Source: DASWNP01 sp036399175 (GTDB lineage: Bacteria; Acidobacteriota; Blastocatellia; Pyrinomonadales; Pyrinomonadaceae). Taken from it: a stretch of 64,000 nt of DNA. The position numbers and the translations under genes were made by a program. The notes beneath the pieces were generated by a model. That model saw only the letters and a program-made list of their open reading frames with translations, searched no databases and was not told the DNA's origin. Of this stretch, positions 25,828 to 36,100 are shown in pieces (the first letter of the stretch is position 1; the number at the start of each line of letters is the position of its first letter). Location of the stretch: the NCBI GenBank assembly GCA_036399175.1, contig DASWNP010000058.1:1-64000 (forward strand), in the 5' to 3' direction.

Positions 25828-26267
25828 TGAGCACTAAATACGAGAGCGCCGAGTTGATTCTCAAGCTCTACGACCTGCGACGCGAAGCGGTCATGCGCCA
25901 GGCCAGGCAGTGGTTCGCCGGTTTCAACCCGACGACGACGCAGGACGTAGTCGATGCTCTCACCGGCGAAAACAGCGCCTACTTCCGCATGGTCACAACC
26001 TACTGGGACATGGCCGCCGCCCTCGTCAATCAGGGAGCCATCGACGAGGATATGTTCAACGAAGCCAACGGCGAGCACTTCTTCGTTTATGCCAAAATCG
26101 AGCCGCTCATCGAAGAGCTTCGACAGATGTTCGGCCCCCAGGTCGTCCCCAACCTCGAAAAGCTCGTCATGCGCTCTCCCGCAGCCAAAGAACGCCTCGC
26201 CCACCTGCGCGACATGTCCCGCAAGATGGCCGAGCGCCGGGCAAAAGCAGTGACAGGTGACGAGTGA
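25827..26267 (+). CDS. Helical protein of unknown function, coupled to the ClpX-like zinc finger
   Basis: A 146-residue soluble protein that I do not recognise. It is mainly alpha-helical and acidic, with ELILKLYDLRREAVMRQARQWF at the start and LRDMSRKMAERRAKA at the end. A strong GAGGAGA precedes the ATG, and the start overlaps the zinc-finger stop (TGATG), so the two products are probably made together. The last six residues (AVTGDE) and the stop codon come from the repeat at 26248. A wider start at 25746 lies inside the previous gene and is unlikely. Confidence 0.7.
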   Translation: MSTKYESAELILKLYDLRREAVMRQARQWFAGFNPTTTQDVVDALTGENSAYFRMVTTYWDMAAALVNQGAIDEDMFNEANGEHFFVYAKIEPLIEELRQMFGPQVVPNLEKLVMRSPAAKERLAHLRDMSRKMAERRAKAVTGDE

Positions 26268-26379
26268 CGAGCAAGAAGAAGAGAAAAGTGATGAGTGATG
26301 AGTGAGAAGACAAAAAGCATTTATCTCATCACTCATCACTCATTACTTATCACTTGCTTTAACTCATTACTCGTCACTG
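26248..26379. repeat. Nested heptamer-arm element, second copy
   Basis: Same two-layer design as 13719-13874: outer GTGACGA units, inner GTGATGA units. Its left end supplies the stop codon of the preceding gene and its right end lies 7 bp before engB. Confidence 0.88.
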
Positions 26380-26386
26380 TTTTCTT

Positions 26387-26998
26387 ATGAAGATTACGAG
26401 CACCGAATTTGTGAAGAGCGCGTTTGCCGAAGTGGATTGGCCGCGCGGGGGGCTGCTGGAGGTGGCGTTCCTCGGGCGGTCGAATGTGGGCAAGTCGAGC
26501 TTGATAAATTCGCTGCTGGGCGTGAAGGGTTTGGCGCGCACTTCTTCGACGCCGGGACGCACTCAGTCGCTCAATTTTTTTTTGATAAACCGGCGTTTCC
26601 ACTTCGTAGACCTTCCCGGCTACGGCTACGCGCGCGTGCCGCGAGACGTGCGCGAGTCGTGGGGAGAAATTGTCACCAGCTACCTTGCCAAGCGCGAGCC
26701 GCTTGTGCTATCAATTCACATCGTAGATTCGCGTCACGAACCCACGAAATTGGATTTGCAGCTTCGAGAATGGCTCGCCGCCAACGGAAAGCCGTTCCTC
26801 ACGGTTGCCACTAAATCCGATAAGCTCTCGCAAAACGAGTTAGCCAAAAATCTCTCGCGCGCGCACAAAACGTTCGCTCAGGCGGCGGGAGATGCCGACG
26901 TTGGGCTTGTAGCTTACTCCGCCGTCACAGGGCGCGGGCGCGACCGAATCTGGCGTGCTATCGAAGAGGCCTTAACCGTCTCACAATCCCCCTCTTGA
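26387..26998 (+). CDS. engB: Ribosome biogenesis GTPase YihA/YsxC
   Basis: Essential GTPase in late 50S assembly. G1 is GRSNVGKSSL, the switch region is STPGRTQSLNFF, G3 is DLPGYGYA and G4 is TKSDKL. The 203-residue length is normal. The ATG follows a repeat element closely, and no good Shine-Dalgarno sequence is present (upstream bases are GTTTTCTT). Confidence 0.95.
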   Translation: MKITSTEFVKSAFAEVDWPRGGLLEVAFLGRSNVGKSSLINSLLGVKGLARTSSTPGRTQSLNFFLINRRFHFVDLPGYGYARVPRDVRESWGEIVTSYLAKREPLVLSIHIVDSRHEPTKLDLQLREWLAANGKPFLTVATKSDKLSQNELAKNLSRAHKTFAQAAGDADVGLVAYSAVTGRGRDRIWRAIEEALTVSQSPS

Positions 26999-27356
26999 AA
27001 TCTTTGTCACGAGCGCGAGGCTACTCTGGCGGGCGTTACCGGCATCCAAGCGACGCTGCAATGATTCCCGTTCAATAACTCAGGAGATTTTCCGTAAGGA
27101 GGCTTGCAGCCGTTCGAGTCTGACCTGTCCCCTTCAGACTGTGTCAGGACAGACCGGCAGGCAAAGCGCCCTATACGGAACGCCGCACGGGCGTTCACGC
27201 CCCGCAAGGCTTCATTCCTGTTTACATCAACCCGGGTGAAATAATTTACCGAACACGAGAGACACGACGCAGGCATCCGCAGATGCCGCGAAAGACTGAA
27301 AGATAAATACGCCTGCGCCCCGCCGACAGGAGGCGCGCGGCAAGAGAAGAACAGAA
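26999..27356 (+). other. Long leader upstream of rho
   Basis: A 358-bp non-coding stretch. TGTCC and GGACA can pair near 27130-27155. Long leaders often autoregulate rho in other bacteria, but I see no decisive structure and no confident promoter. Confidence 0.4.
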
Positions 27357-28832
<1,476 letters not shown>

Positions 28833-28835
28833 TTC

Positions 28836-28909
28836 AGACGATAGACGATGGACGATAGACCATAGCCGGAAGGCGCTAATCTATGGTCTATCGTCCATCG
28901 TCTATGGTC
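28836..28909. repeat. Heptamer-arm inverted repeat (GACGATA/GTCTATC), second copy
   Basis: Left arm ATAGACGATGGACGATAG..., right arm with CTATCGTCCATCG; same unit as 21240-21311. It lies 4 bp after the rho stop. Confidence 0.85.
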
Positions 28910-28925
28910 GAAAGCTTTAGCTTTC

Positions 28926-28955
28926 TTGACAAAACGGCGGCTGCTTTCGCATAGT
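28926..28955 (+). promoter_or_regulatory. Promoter of glgA
   Basis: A consensus TTGACA (28926), an 18-bp spacer, then CATAGT (28950). It is flanked by two AAAGCTTTAGCT copies (28911 and 28964). Confidence 0.6.
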
Positions 28956-29029
28956 ATTCCCCTAAAGCTTTAGCTCAATTCTGTCGGTGAAGCGTTCTCC
29001 TCTCGGGGAGGCGTGTCGGTGAAAAGGAT

Positions 29030-30463
29030 TTGCGCGTCGCGGTCTTATCGTCCGAGGCTGTACCTTTCGCCAAGACGGGCGGACTCGGCGATGTCGCGGG
29101 CGCGCTGCCGAAAGCTTTACGCGAGAGCGGCGCGGGCGACGTGGATGCGATGCTCGTCCACCCGCTCTACGAAGAGACGAAGCGAGAGCTTCTGCGCGAG
29201 CAGGTCTTTGATAATCTGGAAGTCGAATGGCTCGGAGGCGTGCGTCGAATCGGCGTCTACTACAGCGAGGCGGCGGGAGCGCCCGCTTTCCTGCTCGACG
29301 CGCCCGAGTATTTCGCGCGTCCGGGCATCTACGGCTACCGCGACGACCACGAGCGCTTCGCCTTTTTCTGCCGAGCCGCCATCGCCCTTTTCCGACGGCT
29401 CGGCGCTCCGCCCGACATCGTTCACCTGAACGACTGGCCGGGCGGCTTTGGCGCAGTCGAGCTGCTCATGCGTCGTCGCTCAGAGCCGTTCTTTGCGCGC
29501 ACGCGCACGCTCTTTTCGATTCATAACCTCGCCTATCAGGGCGCGTTCGCGGCGGGCGAGCTGGCGCGGCTCGGCTTCGGCTCGACCGACGAGCAGGGCT
29601 ACTTTCTTCTGAACAACGCGGCTTCGGCGCTCAAGGCCGGTTTGATGTCGAGCGACGCGCTCTCGACCGTCAGCCGTCGCTACAGCTACGAGATACAGAC
29701 TCAGGAGCACGGGCACGGTCTCGAATGGCTTCTGCGCAGGCGCAGCGACCGCCTCGTCGGCATCACCAACGGCATCGACTACGACGTTTGGAACCCTGCG
29801 ACCGACCCGCATCTCGCGGCGCACTTCGACGCGGACAATCTCGAAGGCAAGCGCTACTGCAAGCTCGACCTTCTGCGTCGCTTCGGTTTGCCGGAAGATT
29901 TGAGCCGACCCATCATCGCTTCGATTTCGCGCCTGACGCCGCAGAAGGGGCTCGATTTAATCAAAGAGGCGGCGGGCGCGCTGCTCGATGCAGGCGCGTT
30001 TTTCATCTCGCTCGGCTCGGGCGCGCGCGAGTACGAAGATTTTTTCCAAAGCTTGCGCAATCACGCGCCCTTTCAGGTCGGCGTCTACCGAGGCTTCAGC
30101 GAGCCGCTCGCGCACCAGATAGAGGCGGGCGCGGATATTTTTCTGATGCCGTCGCAGTACGAGCCGTGCGGGCTGAATCAGATGTACTCGATGCGCTATG
30201 GAACCGTTCCGGTCGTGCGCGCCACCGGCGGCTTAGACGATACGGTCGAGAATTTCGACCGCGTGCGCGGCACGGGCAACGGCTTCAAGTTCACGCGCTA
30301 CGATGCCATGTCGATGCTCGGCAGTCTGCACGAAGCTCTCTATTGCTACGCCGAGCCCGACGTGTGGCGCAGGATTCAACTCAACGGCATGCGCGCCGAC
30401 AATTCATGGCAGAACGCCGCGCGCCGTTATATAGAGCTTTACCGTTTTGTGTTGGGAAACTAG
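29030..30463 (+). CDS. glgA: Glycogen synthase
   Basis: GT5 glycosyltransferase making alpha-1,4-glucan from ADP-glucose. KTGGLGDV (K15) binds the nucleotide sugar; HLNDW, VGITNGIDYDVWNP and MPSQYEPCGLNQMYSMRYGTVP are typical GT5 motifs. The only usable start is the TTG at 29030, because a stop codon lies upstream; AAAGGA directly precedes it. The 477-residue length is normal. It has its own promoter. Starch-acting genes appear 14 kb downstream, so glycogen metabolism may be split here. Confidence 0.95.
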   Translation: MRVAVLSSEAVPFAKTGGLGDVAGALPKALRESGAGDVDAMLVHPLYEETKRELLREQVFDNLEVEWLGGVRRIGVYYSEAAGAPAFLLDAPEYFARPGIYGYRDDHERFAFFCRAAIALFRRLGAPPDIVHLNDWPGGFGAVELLMRRRSEPFFARTRTLFSIHNLAYQGAFAAGELARLGFGSTDEQGYFLLNNAASALKAGLMSSDALSTVSRRYSYEIQTQEHGHGLEWLLRRRSDRLVGITNGIDYDVWNPATDPHLAAHFDADNLEGKRYCKLDLLRRFGLPEDLSRPIIASISRLTPQKGLDLIKEAAGALLDAGAFFISLGSGAREYEDFFQSLRNHAPFQVGVYRGFSEPLAHQIEAGADIFLMPSQYEPCGLNQMYSMRYGTVPVVRATGGLDDTVENFDRVRGTGNGFKFTRYDAMSMLGSLHEALYCYAEPDVWRRIQLNGMRADNSWQNAARRYIELYRFVLGN

Positions 30464-30582
30464 AACGGGGCGCTTGCATCTAAAAGAGGCGAGCAAACCC
30501 GCCGTTCTTTTTGATAAGGATATGCGAGCCGGAGCGTCCGGGTCTAACCTCGCAATGCTGAAGGTATAAAAGGAGAGTTTCT

Positions 30583-30927
30583 ATGAGCGATCAAGTCAAC
30601 GAGGTGAGCGACAGCAGTTTCGAGCGAGAAGTGCTGCAATCGGATAAGCCGGTGCTGGTGGATTTCTGGGCTCCGTGGTGCGCTCCCTGTCGCATGCTGG
30701 CGCCCACCGTGCAGGCCGTCGCCGAGAAGTACAACGGCAGCGCCTCCGTAGTTAAACTCAACGTGGACGAGAACCCTTCGGTCTCGCAGCGCTACGGCAT
30801 CAAGGGCATACCCACCCTGATTCTGTTCAAGGGCGGGAAAGAAGAAGAGCGCGTCGTCGGCGCGACGAGCAAGGAGGCCATCTCCAGGATGATTGACAAG
30901 CACGTCTCCGGCGCTGTCAGCGCGTAA
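30583..30927 (+). CDS. trxA: Thioredoxin
   Basis: Cytoplasmic thiol-disulfide reductase, 114 residues. The redox site is FWAPWCAPC (C33 and C36), with the variant WCAPC instead of WCGPC. The cis-proline is in GIKGIPTL. AAAAGGAGAG precedes the ATG. It is a single gene with its own terminator. Confidence 0.95.
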   Translation: MSDQVNEVSDSSFEREVLQSDKPVLVDFWAPWCAPCRMLAPTVQAVAEKYNGSASVVKLNVDENPSVSQRYGIKGIPTLILFKGGKEEERVVGATSKEAISRMIDKHVSGAVSA

Positions 30928-30951
30928 AGCTGACTTTGAGTCTCAGGTGAA

Positions 30952-30998
30952 GAGCGGCGCGTGCGCTCTCTCGATAATTCGACGCGTGCGCGCCGCTC
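30952..30998 (+). terminator. Hairpin after trxA
   Basis: GAGCGGCGCG pairs with CGCGCCGCTC and is followed by GTGTGTTTG. Confidence 0.5.
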
Positions 30999-31090
30999 GT
31001 GTGTTTGAAGTTTCAGGCTTTCGTTGAACGCTCCCCGGCTCGCCCGTCGTCGCCGCCGCGACGCAAGCAGGCTCGCCTTTCGACCAGTAG

Positions 31091-31498
31091 ATGAAACCGA
31101 CGAACATCAATCGCGCCAGACGCGGAAAGCGCACGCTCGAAGAACGAGTCGTCGCCGCGAAGCGTTCGCGCACGGTTGAAGACGCGAGGTTTCGCGCCCG
31201 TCAGGCGCACGGCAAGCTCCGACGCTTCGTCAGCGCCAACTTCCGCAAGCAGGAGGTCGTCAACTCTCTGGCTCTCAGGCGCGGCGAGTGTAATCGCTGC
31301 GGCGCGTGCTGCGAAATTCTCTTCAAGTGTCCCTTCCTGAAAAAGCACGCGGACGGCACGACCACCTGCGGCATCTACGAAGACAGACCCAATCAATGCC
31401 GTCTCTTTCCCATCGAGCGGCGCGACCTCGAAGAGGTGCGCGGAACCTGTAGCTTTTACTTCATCGAGAAGCCGGTCAAGCTGGAACGAGCTAGCTAG
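31091..31498 (+). CDS. YkgJ-type cysteine cluster protein
   Basis: A 135-residue cytoplasmic protein with a basic N-terminus and a cysteine cluster in the C-terminal half: CNRCGACC, KCPFL, TTCGIYEDRP and CRLFP. This matches the YkgJ/UPF0153 family, thought to bind zinc or iron-sulfur. The function is unknown. A repeat element separates it from purA. Confidence 0.85.
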   Translation: MKPTNINRARRGKRTLEERVVAAKRSRTVEDARFRARQAHGKLRRFVSANFRKQEVVNSLALRRGECNRCGACCEILFKCPFLKKHADGTTTCGIYEDRPNQCRLFPIERRDLEEVRGTCSFYFIEKPVKLERAS

Positions 31499-31502
31499 TT
31501 AT

Positions 31503-31597
31503 CAGTTTTCGGTTTTCAGTTTTCAGTTTTTAGCAAGAGACATAATTTCTTTTCTGAACACTGAAAACTCAAAACTGAAAACTGAAAACTGAAAACC
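31503..31597. repeat. Heptamer-arm inverted repeat (CAGTTTT/AAAACTG)
   Basis: Left arm of CAGTTTT/CGGTTTT units, right arm of AAAACTG units. It ends directly at the purA start codon, so the entire ribosome-binding region is repeat sequence. Confidence 0.85.
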
Positions 31598-32917
31598 ATG
31601 TCGAAAGTAATCGTCATTATCGGGGCGCAGTGGGGCGACGAAGGCAAGGGTAAGATTGTCGACTTGCTGACGGAGCGCTTCGAGGTGGTGGCGCGCTATC
31701 AGGGCGGGCATAACGCCGGGCATTCGGTCTACGTCGGCGACAAGTCTTACGCGCTGCACCTGATCCCATCAGGCATCATTCATCCGGGCAAAACCTGCGT
31801 GCTCGGCAACGGCATGGTCATCGACCCGAAGGCTTTCTTCGAGGAGGCCGACCGCCTGCTCGCGCAGGGCCTGGAAGTGACGCCCGAGCGCGTGCTCGTC
31901 AGCTCGCGCGCCCACCTGATTCTGCCCTACCATCGCGCGCTCGACCACACCAGCGAAGAACGCCTCGGCAACGAGCGCGTCGGCACGACCTTGCGCGGCA
32001 TAGGCCCCGCCTACGAAGACAAGGCCGGGCGTCGCGGCATACGCGTCGCCGACGCCATCAACCCTCAAGTCCTGCGCTCGCGCATCGAGCGCAATCTCGA
32101 AGACGCCAACCGCATCATCCAGGCTTACGGTGGCGAGCCGCTCGATGTCGATGCTGTCTTCGACGAGACCTCTTTTCTCGTCGAGCGTCTTGCGCCCTTC
32201 ATCGCCGACACGACTCATTTCCTCAACCGCGCCGCGCGCGACGGTCGCTCGATTCTCCTCGAAGGCGCGCAGGCCACGCTCCTCGACGTAGATCACGGCA
32301 CTTATCCCTTCGTCACATCTTCGAGCACGACTGCCGGTGGTGCATCCATCGGCACGGGACTCGCTCCGCATCGCATTACGGGCGTGCTCGGCATCGTCCG
32401 CACCTATACGACGCGCGTCGGCGAAGGCCCGTTCCCGACCGAGATGGTTGGCGCTGAAGCAGAGATTGAACAGATGATACGCGAGCGGGGGCGCGAGTAC
32501 GGCGTCTCGACCGGACGCCCGCGACGCTGCGGTTGGTTCGACGCCTTCGCCACGCGCTACGCCGCAGAGATTAACGGCTTCACCTCGGTCGCCCTCACCA
32601 AGCTCGACGTGCTCGACGTGCTCGACGAAATCAAGGTCTGCACCGGCTACCGTCTCGACGGGCGCACGCTCGCGTCTCTCCCCGCCGTCTCTCAAGACCT
32701 GCGCCGCGTCGAGCCCGTCTACGAAACCCTTCCCGGCTGGAACTCCTCGACCGAAGGTATCACCGAGCTGGACGACCTGCCCTCCGCCGCGCGCGCCTAC
32801 ATAGATTTCATCTCAAGAGAAATCGGCGTTCCCATCGGCCTCGTCTCCACCGGCCCCGAACGCGGCCAGACTATACGTGCGCCCGGCTCCATCCTCGACC
32901 AGTGGCTCGCAGAGTAA
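31598..32917 (+). CDS. purA: Adenylosuccinate synthase
   Basis: GTP-dependent ligase joining IMP and aspartate in AMP synthesis. GAQWGDEGKGKIVDLL (near residues 7-22) is the GTP-binding signature. HNAGHS, GIGPAYEDK, and CGWFDAF are further signatures. The 439-residue length is normal. The start is the ATG at 31598; upstream sequence is repeat (AACTGAAAACC) with no Shine-Dalgarno. Confidence 0.96.
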   Translation: MSKVIVIIGAQWGDEGKGKIVDLLTERFEVVARYQGGHNAGHSVYVGDKSYALHLIPSGIIHPGKTCVLGNGMVIDPKAFFEEADRLLAQGLEVTPERVLVSSRAHLILPYHRALDHTSEERLGNERVGTTLRGIGPAYEDKAGRRGIRVADAINPQVLRSRIERNLEDANRIIQAYGGEPLDVDAVFDETSFLVERLAPFIADTTHFLNRAARDGRSILLEGAQATLLDVDHGTYPFVTSSSTTAGGASIGTGLAPHRITGVLGIVRTYTTRVGEGPFPTEMVGAEAEIEQMIRERGREYGVSTGRPRRCGWFDAFATRYAAEINGFTSVALTKLDVLDVLDEIKVCTGYRLDGRTLASLPAVSQDLRRVEPVYETLPGWNSSTEGITELDDLPSAARAYIDFISREIGVPIGLVSTGPERGQTIRAPGSILDQWLAE

Positions 32918-33002
32918 TCCCTTCATCAAACAACGCGCACGCCGCTCTCGCGCCTCGAAGGCTCAACCCTTCGTTTCACTACACGTACGAGTCTTCCCTT
33001 AG

Positions 33003-33575
33003 CTACATGCAACGGCACGCCGCCCTGCGCACTTCGCCGACCGGCATGAAGCCACGACCGTTCCAGCGATAATGCGTCACCTCGTTGTAATCGCACCGCT
33101 CGCCGCTTCCGTACGTGCGCTCGACCCGCACCATCCCGTCGTCAATATCCAGGTAGTGATCCAGTTCGCAGCTTACCGCTTCGGCCACCTTGAAGCTTGC
33201 CAGCAACACGGGTCGCCCGTCGCGCAACGTATAGACCCTCGCCTCGGCCATGTCCGGCTTTCCAACCAACCCGTAGCGCAGCACGAACGCGGCCTCCTCT
33301 CGCCTGTCGCCCGTCAGGTCTCCGTAGTACGGCCCGTCGGCCAGCTCCAGCCCCCATTGAGTATTCGGCGCGACAGTCTCCGCGTAGAAACCGTCTATCA
33401 ACTTGTAGGATTTGCCGTTCAAAGGGAACGTATAACTCCTGAAATCGACCTGAATAATATTCAGCAGCGCCGCTTCCGTCGGCGCACCCGCGCGCCGCCT
33501 GCCGCGTCCCTGGCCGAAGCCGACCGTCGCACACAACCCCGCCGTCAAGACGAAGATAACCAATCGTTTCCACAT
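33003..33575 (-). CDS. Secreted protein of unknown function
   Basis: A 190-residue protein with an N-terminal signal peptide (VIFVLTAGLCATVGFGQ) and an arginine-rich segment. The body is beta-type, with YFGDLTGDRREEAAFVLRYG-like wording at about residue 85. That pattern resembles dockerin- or VCBS-like and other secreted proteins, but I cannot name a family. It is convergent with purA and faces the tRNA-Lys promoter. Confidence 0.65.
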   Translation of the reverse strand: MWKRLVIFVLTAGLCATVGFGQGRGRRRAGAPTEAALLNIIQVDFRSYTFPLNGKSYKLIDGFYAETVAPNTQWGLELADGPYYGDLTGDRREEAAFVLRYGLVGKPDMAEARVYTLRDGRPVLLASFKVAEAVSCELDHYLDIDDGMVRVERTYGSGERCDYNEVTHYRWNGRGFMPVGEVRRAACRCM

Positions 33576-33668
33576 CCCCTCTGCTCCCCCTCCGTGCTTT
33601 TCTACATTTACGTTTCGTCGTCCGATTATACGAATTTTAAGCAGCCACTGTCAGATTTCCCGTCGATT

Positions 33669-33696
33669 TTGAGCTTCAAATCTCTTATGCTATATT
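33669..33696 (+). promoter_or_regulatory. Promoter of tRNA-Lys
   Basis: TTGAGC, 16 bp, then TATATT; 80 bp before the tRNA. Confidence 0.6.
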
Positions 33697-33775
33697 CACC
33701 AGACTTCAGCAATTCAGTTTAACCAATCAATTCAAGGTTCGACTGTCCGGCTGAATAATTTACCGAAACCATTTC

Positions 33776-33848
<73 letters not shown>

Positions 33849-33889
33849 TCAAATAATTCAATAAGTTAAGGTCATCAGGAGGTTCGGAA

Positions 33890-34408
33890 GTGAAAAGGAT
33901 TAAAACTTTAGCGTTGGTGCTCACGCTTGGTCTAGCGGGTGCTGTCTACGCGGGCGCTGGTATGCAGACGCCGACCCAGTCGCCGGACGCGAAGAAAGAG
34001 CACGCGGGCTGCTGCAAGATGCACGGCGACGGGGAGAAGGCTGCACAGGCTTGCGAGATGAAGAAGGAGGGCGCGGCGGCAAGCTGCTGCGCTCCCGGCG
34101 CGGCCTGCTGCGAGGACAAAGGCTCTGATTGCTGTGCGCAGCACAAGAAGGGCGCACACGCCGCGCACGAACGAACGGCAGCAAGCTCTTCGGGCATGAA
34201 GCACGACGACGCGGCCGGCTGCTGCGCTTCGTGTGAGCATTGCGCCAGGAAGAAGGAGAAGACCGAGGGCGCGTGGAGCACGGGCGAAGGCGCGACGAAG
34301 GTCGTCGCGGCCAACGTCGAGAGCGGCGCTGCGAAAAGCTGCTGCGCGGCAGACGCGGGCAAGTCGGCCTGCCCCTGCTGCCAGCACGCTGAAACCGCCG
34401 AAAAGTAA
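33890..34408 (+). CDS. Secreted Cys-Cys-rich protein
   Basis: A 172-residue protein starting GTG with AGGAGG upstream. The signal peptide LALVLTLGLAGAVYA precedes a mature part that carries 18 cysteines, seven of them as adjacent Cys-Cys pairs (AGCC, ASCC, AACC, SDCC, AGCC, KSCC, CPCC). These are interspersed with H, K and M residues. This composition suggests metal or thiol chemistry, such as copper or zinc storage, outside the cytoplasm. I know of no family. It lies 41 bases after tRNA-Lys and ends in a strong terminator. Confidence 0.65.
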   Translation: MKRIKTLALVLTLGLAGAVYAGAGMQTPTQSPDAKKEHAGCCKMHGDGEKAAQACEMKKEGAAASCCAPGAACCEDKGSDCCAQHKKGAHAAHERTAASSSGMKHDDAAGCCASCEHCARKKEKTEGAWSTGEGATKVVAANVESGAAKSCCAADAGKSACPCCQHAETAEK

Positions 34409-34430
34409 GAAGACTAACCGGCTGACATAC

Positions 34431-34480
34431 AAAAGCTCCGGGCGCTGATTATCGAATTAGAATCAGCGCCCGGAGCTTTT
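34431..34480 (+). terminator. Strong terminator after the Cys-rich gene
   Basis: Perfect 20-bp stem (34431-34450 with 34461-34480) beginning AAAAGCTCCGG and ending in GCTTTT; it works for both strands. Confidence 0.93.
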
Positions 34481-34512
34481 GCCGCCTGTCAGCTTGGCTT
34501 TGAAGCTCTCCC

Positions 34513-34561
34513 GACGAGCGGATGAAACGAGCATGATGAAAGGCTCGCTCATCCGCTCGTC
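34513..34561. other. Hairpin with 13-bp stem
   Basis: GACGAGCGGATGA pairs with TCATCCGCTCGTC around a 23-base loop that holds GAGC and GGCTC. It lacks a T-run; its role is unknown. The 34481-34765 gap holds nothing else. Confidence 0.5.
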
Positions 34562-34765
34562 CTTCGTCTGCTTATCTTCGGACATCTCGTCGCCCGCAGC
34601 GTCGAGCGCGAGGCGCAGGTCTCACCCTCGTCGCCGCGAGGCACTTGAGCGCGCGGCGCACGAGCGTTTCAAAAAGTTTCCTGAGTAGGTCGAGAGTGCG
34701 TGCGAGGCATCGAGCAGCCTTATTTTGGGAGAGGCTGTTTGAAGACGCGCCTGGGTTTCGCGTCC

Positions 34766-35122
34766 CTAGTGCATTCTGAAGGGGCCGCCGCGCGGCTCGG
34801 GCTCCAGGTCGGGGCGTGTCGAGTCCTGTACGACTTCGTGCACTTCGAGGACGTTTGCGCCGGAGAAAGCTTCTTTCGGCAGCGAGCCCGATTGAGCGTG
34901 ACCTTTGACGAAAGCGTCGGAGCGCACCCAGTTGAGAAAATCCTGTCGGCTGTTCCAGAGGGTGAAGACGACGTAAGGGTCGCCTTCGTTCGCCGGGCGC
35001 AGCACCATGTTGGAGATGAAGCCCGGCATCCTGTCCACCAGCCCGGCGCGCTCACGAAACCTCTGCTCAAAGGCGTCGGCATACTCCGGTTTGACGTAGA
35101 TGCGATTGGCGACTGTTATCAT
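34766..35122 (-). CDS. Antibiotic biosynthesis monooxygenase-like protein
   Basis: A 118-residue dimeric alpha-beta barrel of the ABM family. The start MITVANRIYVKPEYADAFEQRF and the middle GFISNMVLRPANEG, YVVFTLWNSRQDF are typical. Relatives include heme-degrading and quinone monooxygenases; which function applies is not decided by sequence. The C-terminus is a poorly conserved tail. A good Shine-Dalgarno (AAGGAAG) precedes the ATG. Confidence 0.8.
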   Translation of the reverse strand: MITVANRIYVKPEYADAFEQRFRERAGLVDRMPGFISNMVLRPANEGDPYVVFTLWNSRQDFLNWVRSDAFVKGHAQSGSLPKEAFSGANVLEVHEVVQDSTRPDLEPEPRGGPFRMH

Positions 35123-35270
35123 TCGGGGGTTCTTCCTTTATCTCAAAGTATCAAGATGAAAGCAGCCGCGACGCTCCGGCATAGAGCGCGACACGAGGCT
35201 GTTCAAACTTACAGGATGAAGAGTTGATTTGACCAGAGCGCAGCAGTGGGCAAGAGGAACGCGAAAGAGT

Positions 35271-35306
35271 AACGGGAGCGGAAGACAAATGTCTCCTGCT
35301 CCCGTT
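35271..35306 (-). terminator. Hairpin terminator of the secreted Tyr-Gly-rich gene
   Basis: AACGGGAGC pairs with GCTCCCGTT, with an inner 5-bp stem. On the minus strand it is followed by ACTCTTTC. Confidence 0.5.
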
Positions 35307-35338
35307 AGACTTTTCAAAGCGACGAATGTTCGTCGGCT

Positions 35339-35857
35339 TTAGTAGCCGTTGTAGCCAGCCCTGTAGCCGTTCTCGAAGCCCTGCCGGAAGTAGCGCTGGT
35401 AGAGCGAACGGTCGCCGAGACGTGAACTGTAGTCTTCGGTAGCCTTCTGGTAGTCGCCCTCGTCGCGGAAGTCGTAACGGTCGCCGCGACTACGGTCTTT
35501 GCGGCCTTCCTCGATGCCGTTATTGTAGCCCGCGTTCAGAGCCGTCTGGCGAAGCTCGTAGGAGCCGCCGTAGTTACCATAGTTGCCGTAGCCGTCGTTG
35601 CGGTTATACCCATCGTTGCGGTTATAGCCGTCGTTGCCGTAGTAACCCTGGTCGCGTGCCTGACGACGCTGCTCGCGCCTGTACTCGCGCTCGCGTCGGC
35701 GCTGCTCGCGCTCCTGCCGACGCTGCTCGCGCTCGTAGGCGCGGTCGTTTCGATACTGTGCCTGAGTGTTGACGCTCGTCGCCACGCCGACGACGAACAA
35801 GACGGAGAGAGCCAGAAAGAAACTCGCAAATTTGCTCTTTAGATAACTCGAATCCAT
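35339..35857 (-). CDS. Secreted Arg/Glu- and Gly/Tyr/Asn-rich protein
   Basis: 172 residues. A signal peptide ends near SVNTQAQ. Residues 35-75 are an R/E/Q-rich coiled-coil-like stretch (EREQRRQEREQRRR). A NDGYNRNDGY repeat follows. The C-terminal part has NAGYNNGIEEGRKDR and GFENGYRAGYNGY, a double GYxxG pattern seen in secreted proteins of unknown function. AGGAGG lies upstream of the ATG. It is probably an envelope protein; the function is unknown. Confidence 0.7.
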   Translation of the reverse strand: MDSSYLKSKFASFFLALSVLFVVGVATSVNTQAQYRNDRAYEREQRRQEREQRRREREYRREQRRQARDQGYYGNDGYNRNDGYNRNDGYGNYGNYGGSYELRQTALNAGYNNGIEEGRKDRSRGDRYDFRDEGDYQKATEDYSSRLGDRSLYQRYFRQGFENGYRAGYNGY

Positions 35858-36100
35858 GTTAGATCCTCCTGCTGATAAAGGTGGGCAACCCTTATGCCAC
35901 TTGCGCCGAGTGAGGAAAACGCCCGGTTTTAGGAGCTATCCGCGCTCCTGTGAGTATTCGCCGTGCCCTAAATCGTGCTGGTTTTGGTTACATCTGCATT
36001 TTATCGTGCGTTAAAATGATGCGGAGCTGACCGTCGCCGTGAGACGGATCAAGGTCAAGGCCGGGACAATTCAGAGCAGAGATAATTTGAAGGAGGAGAG

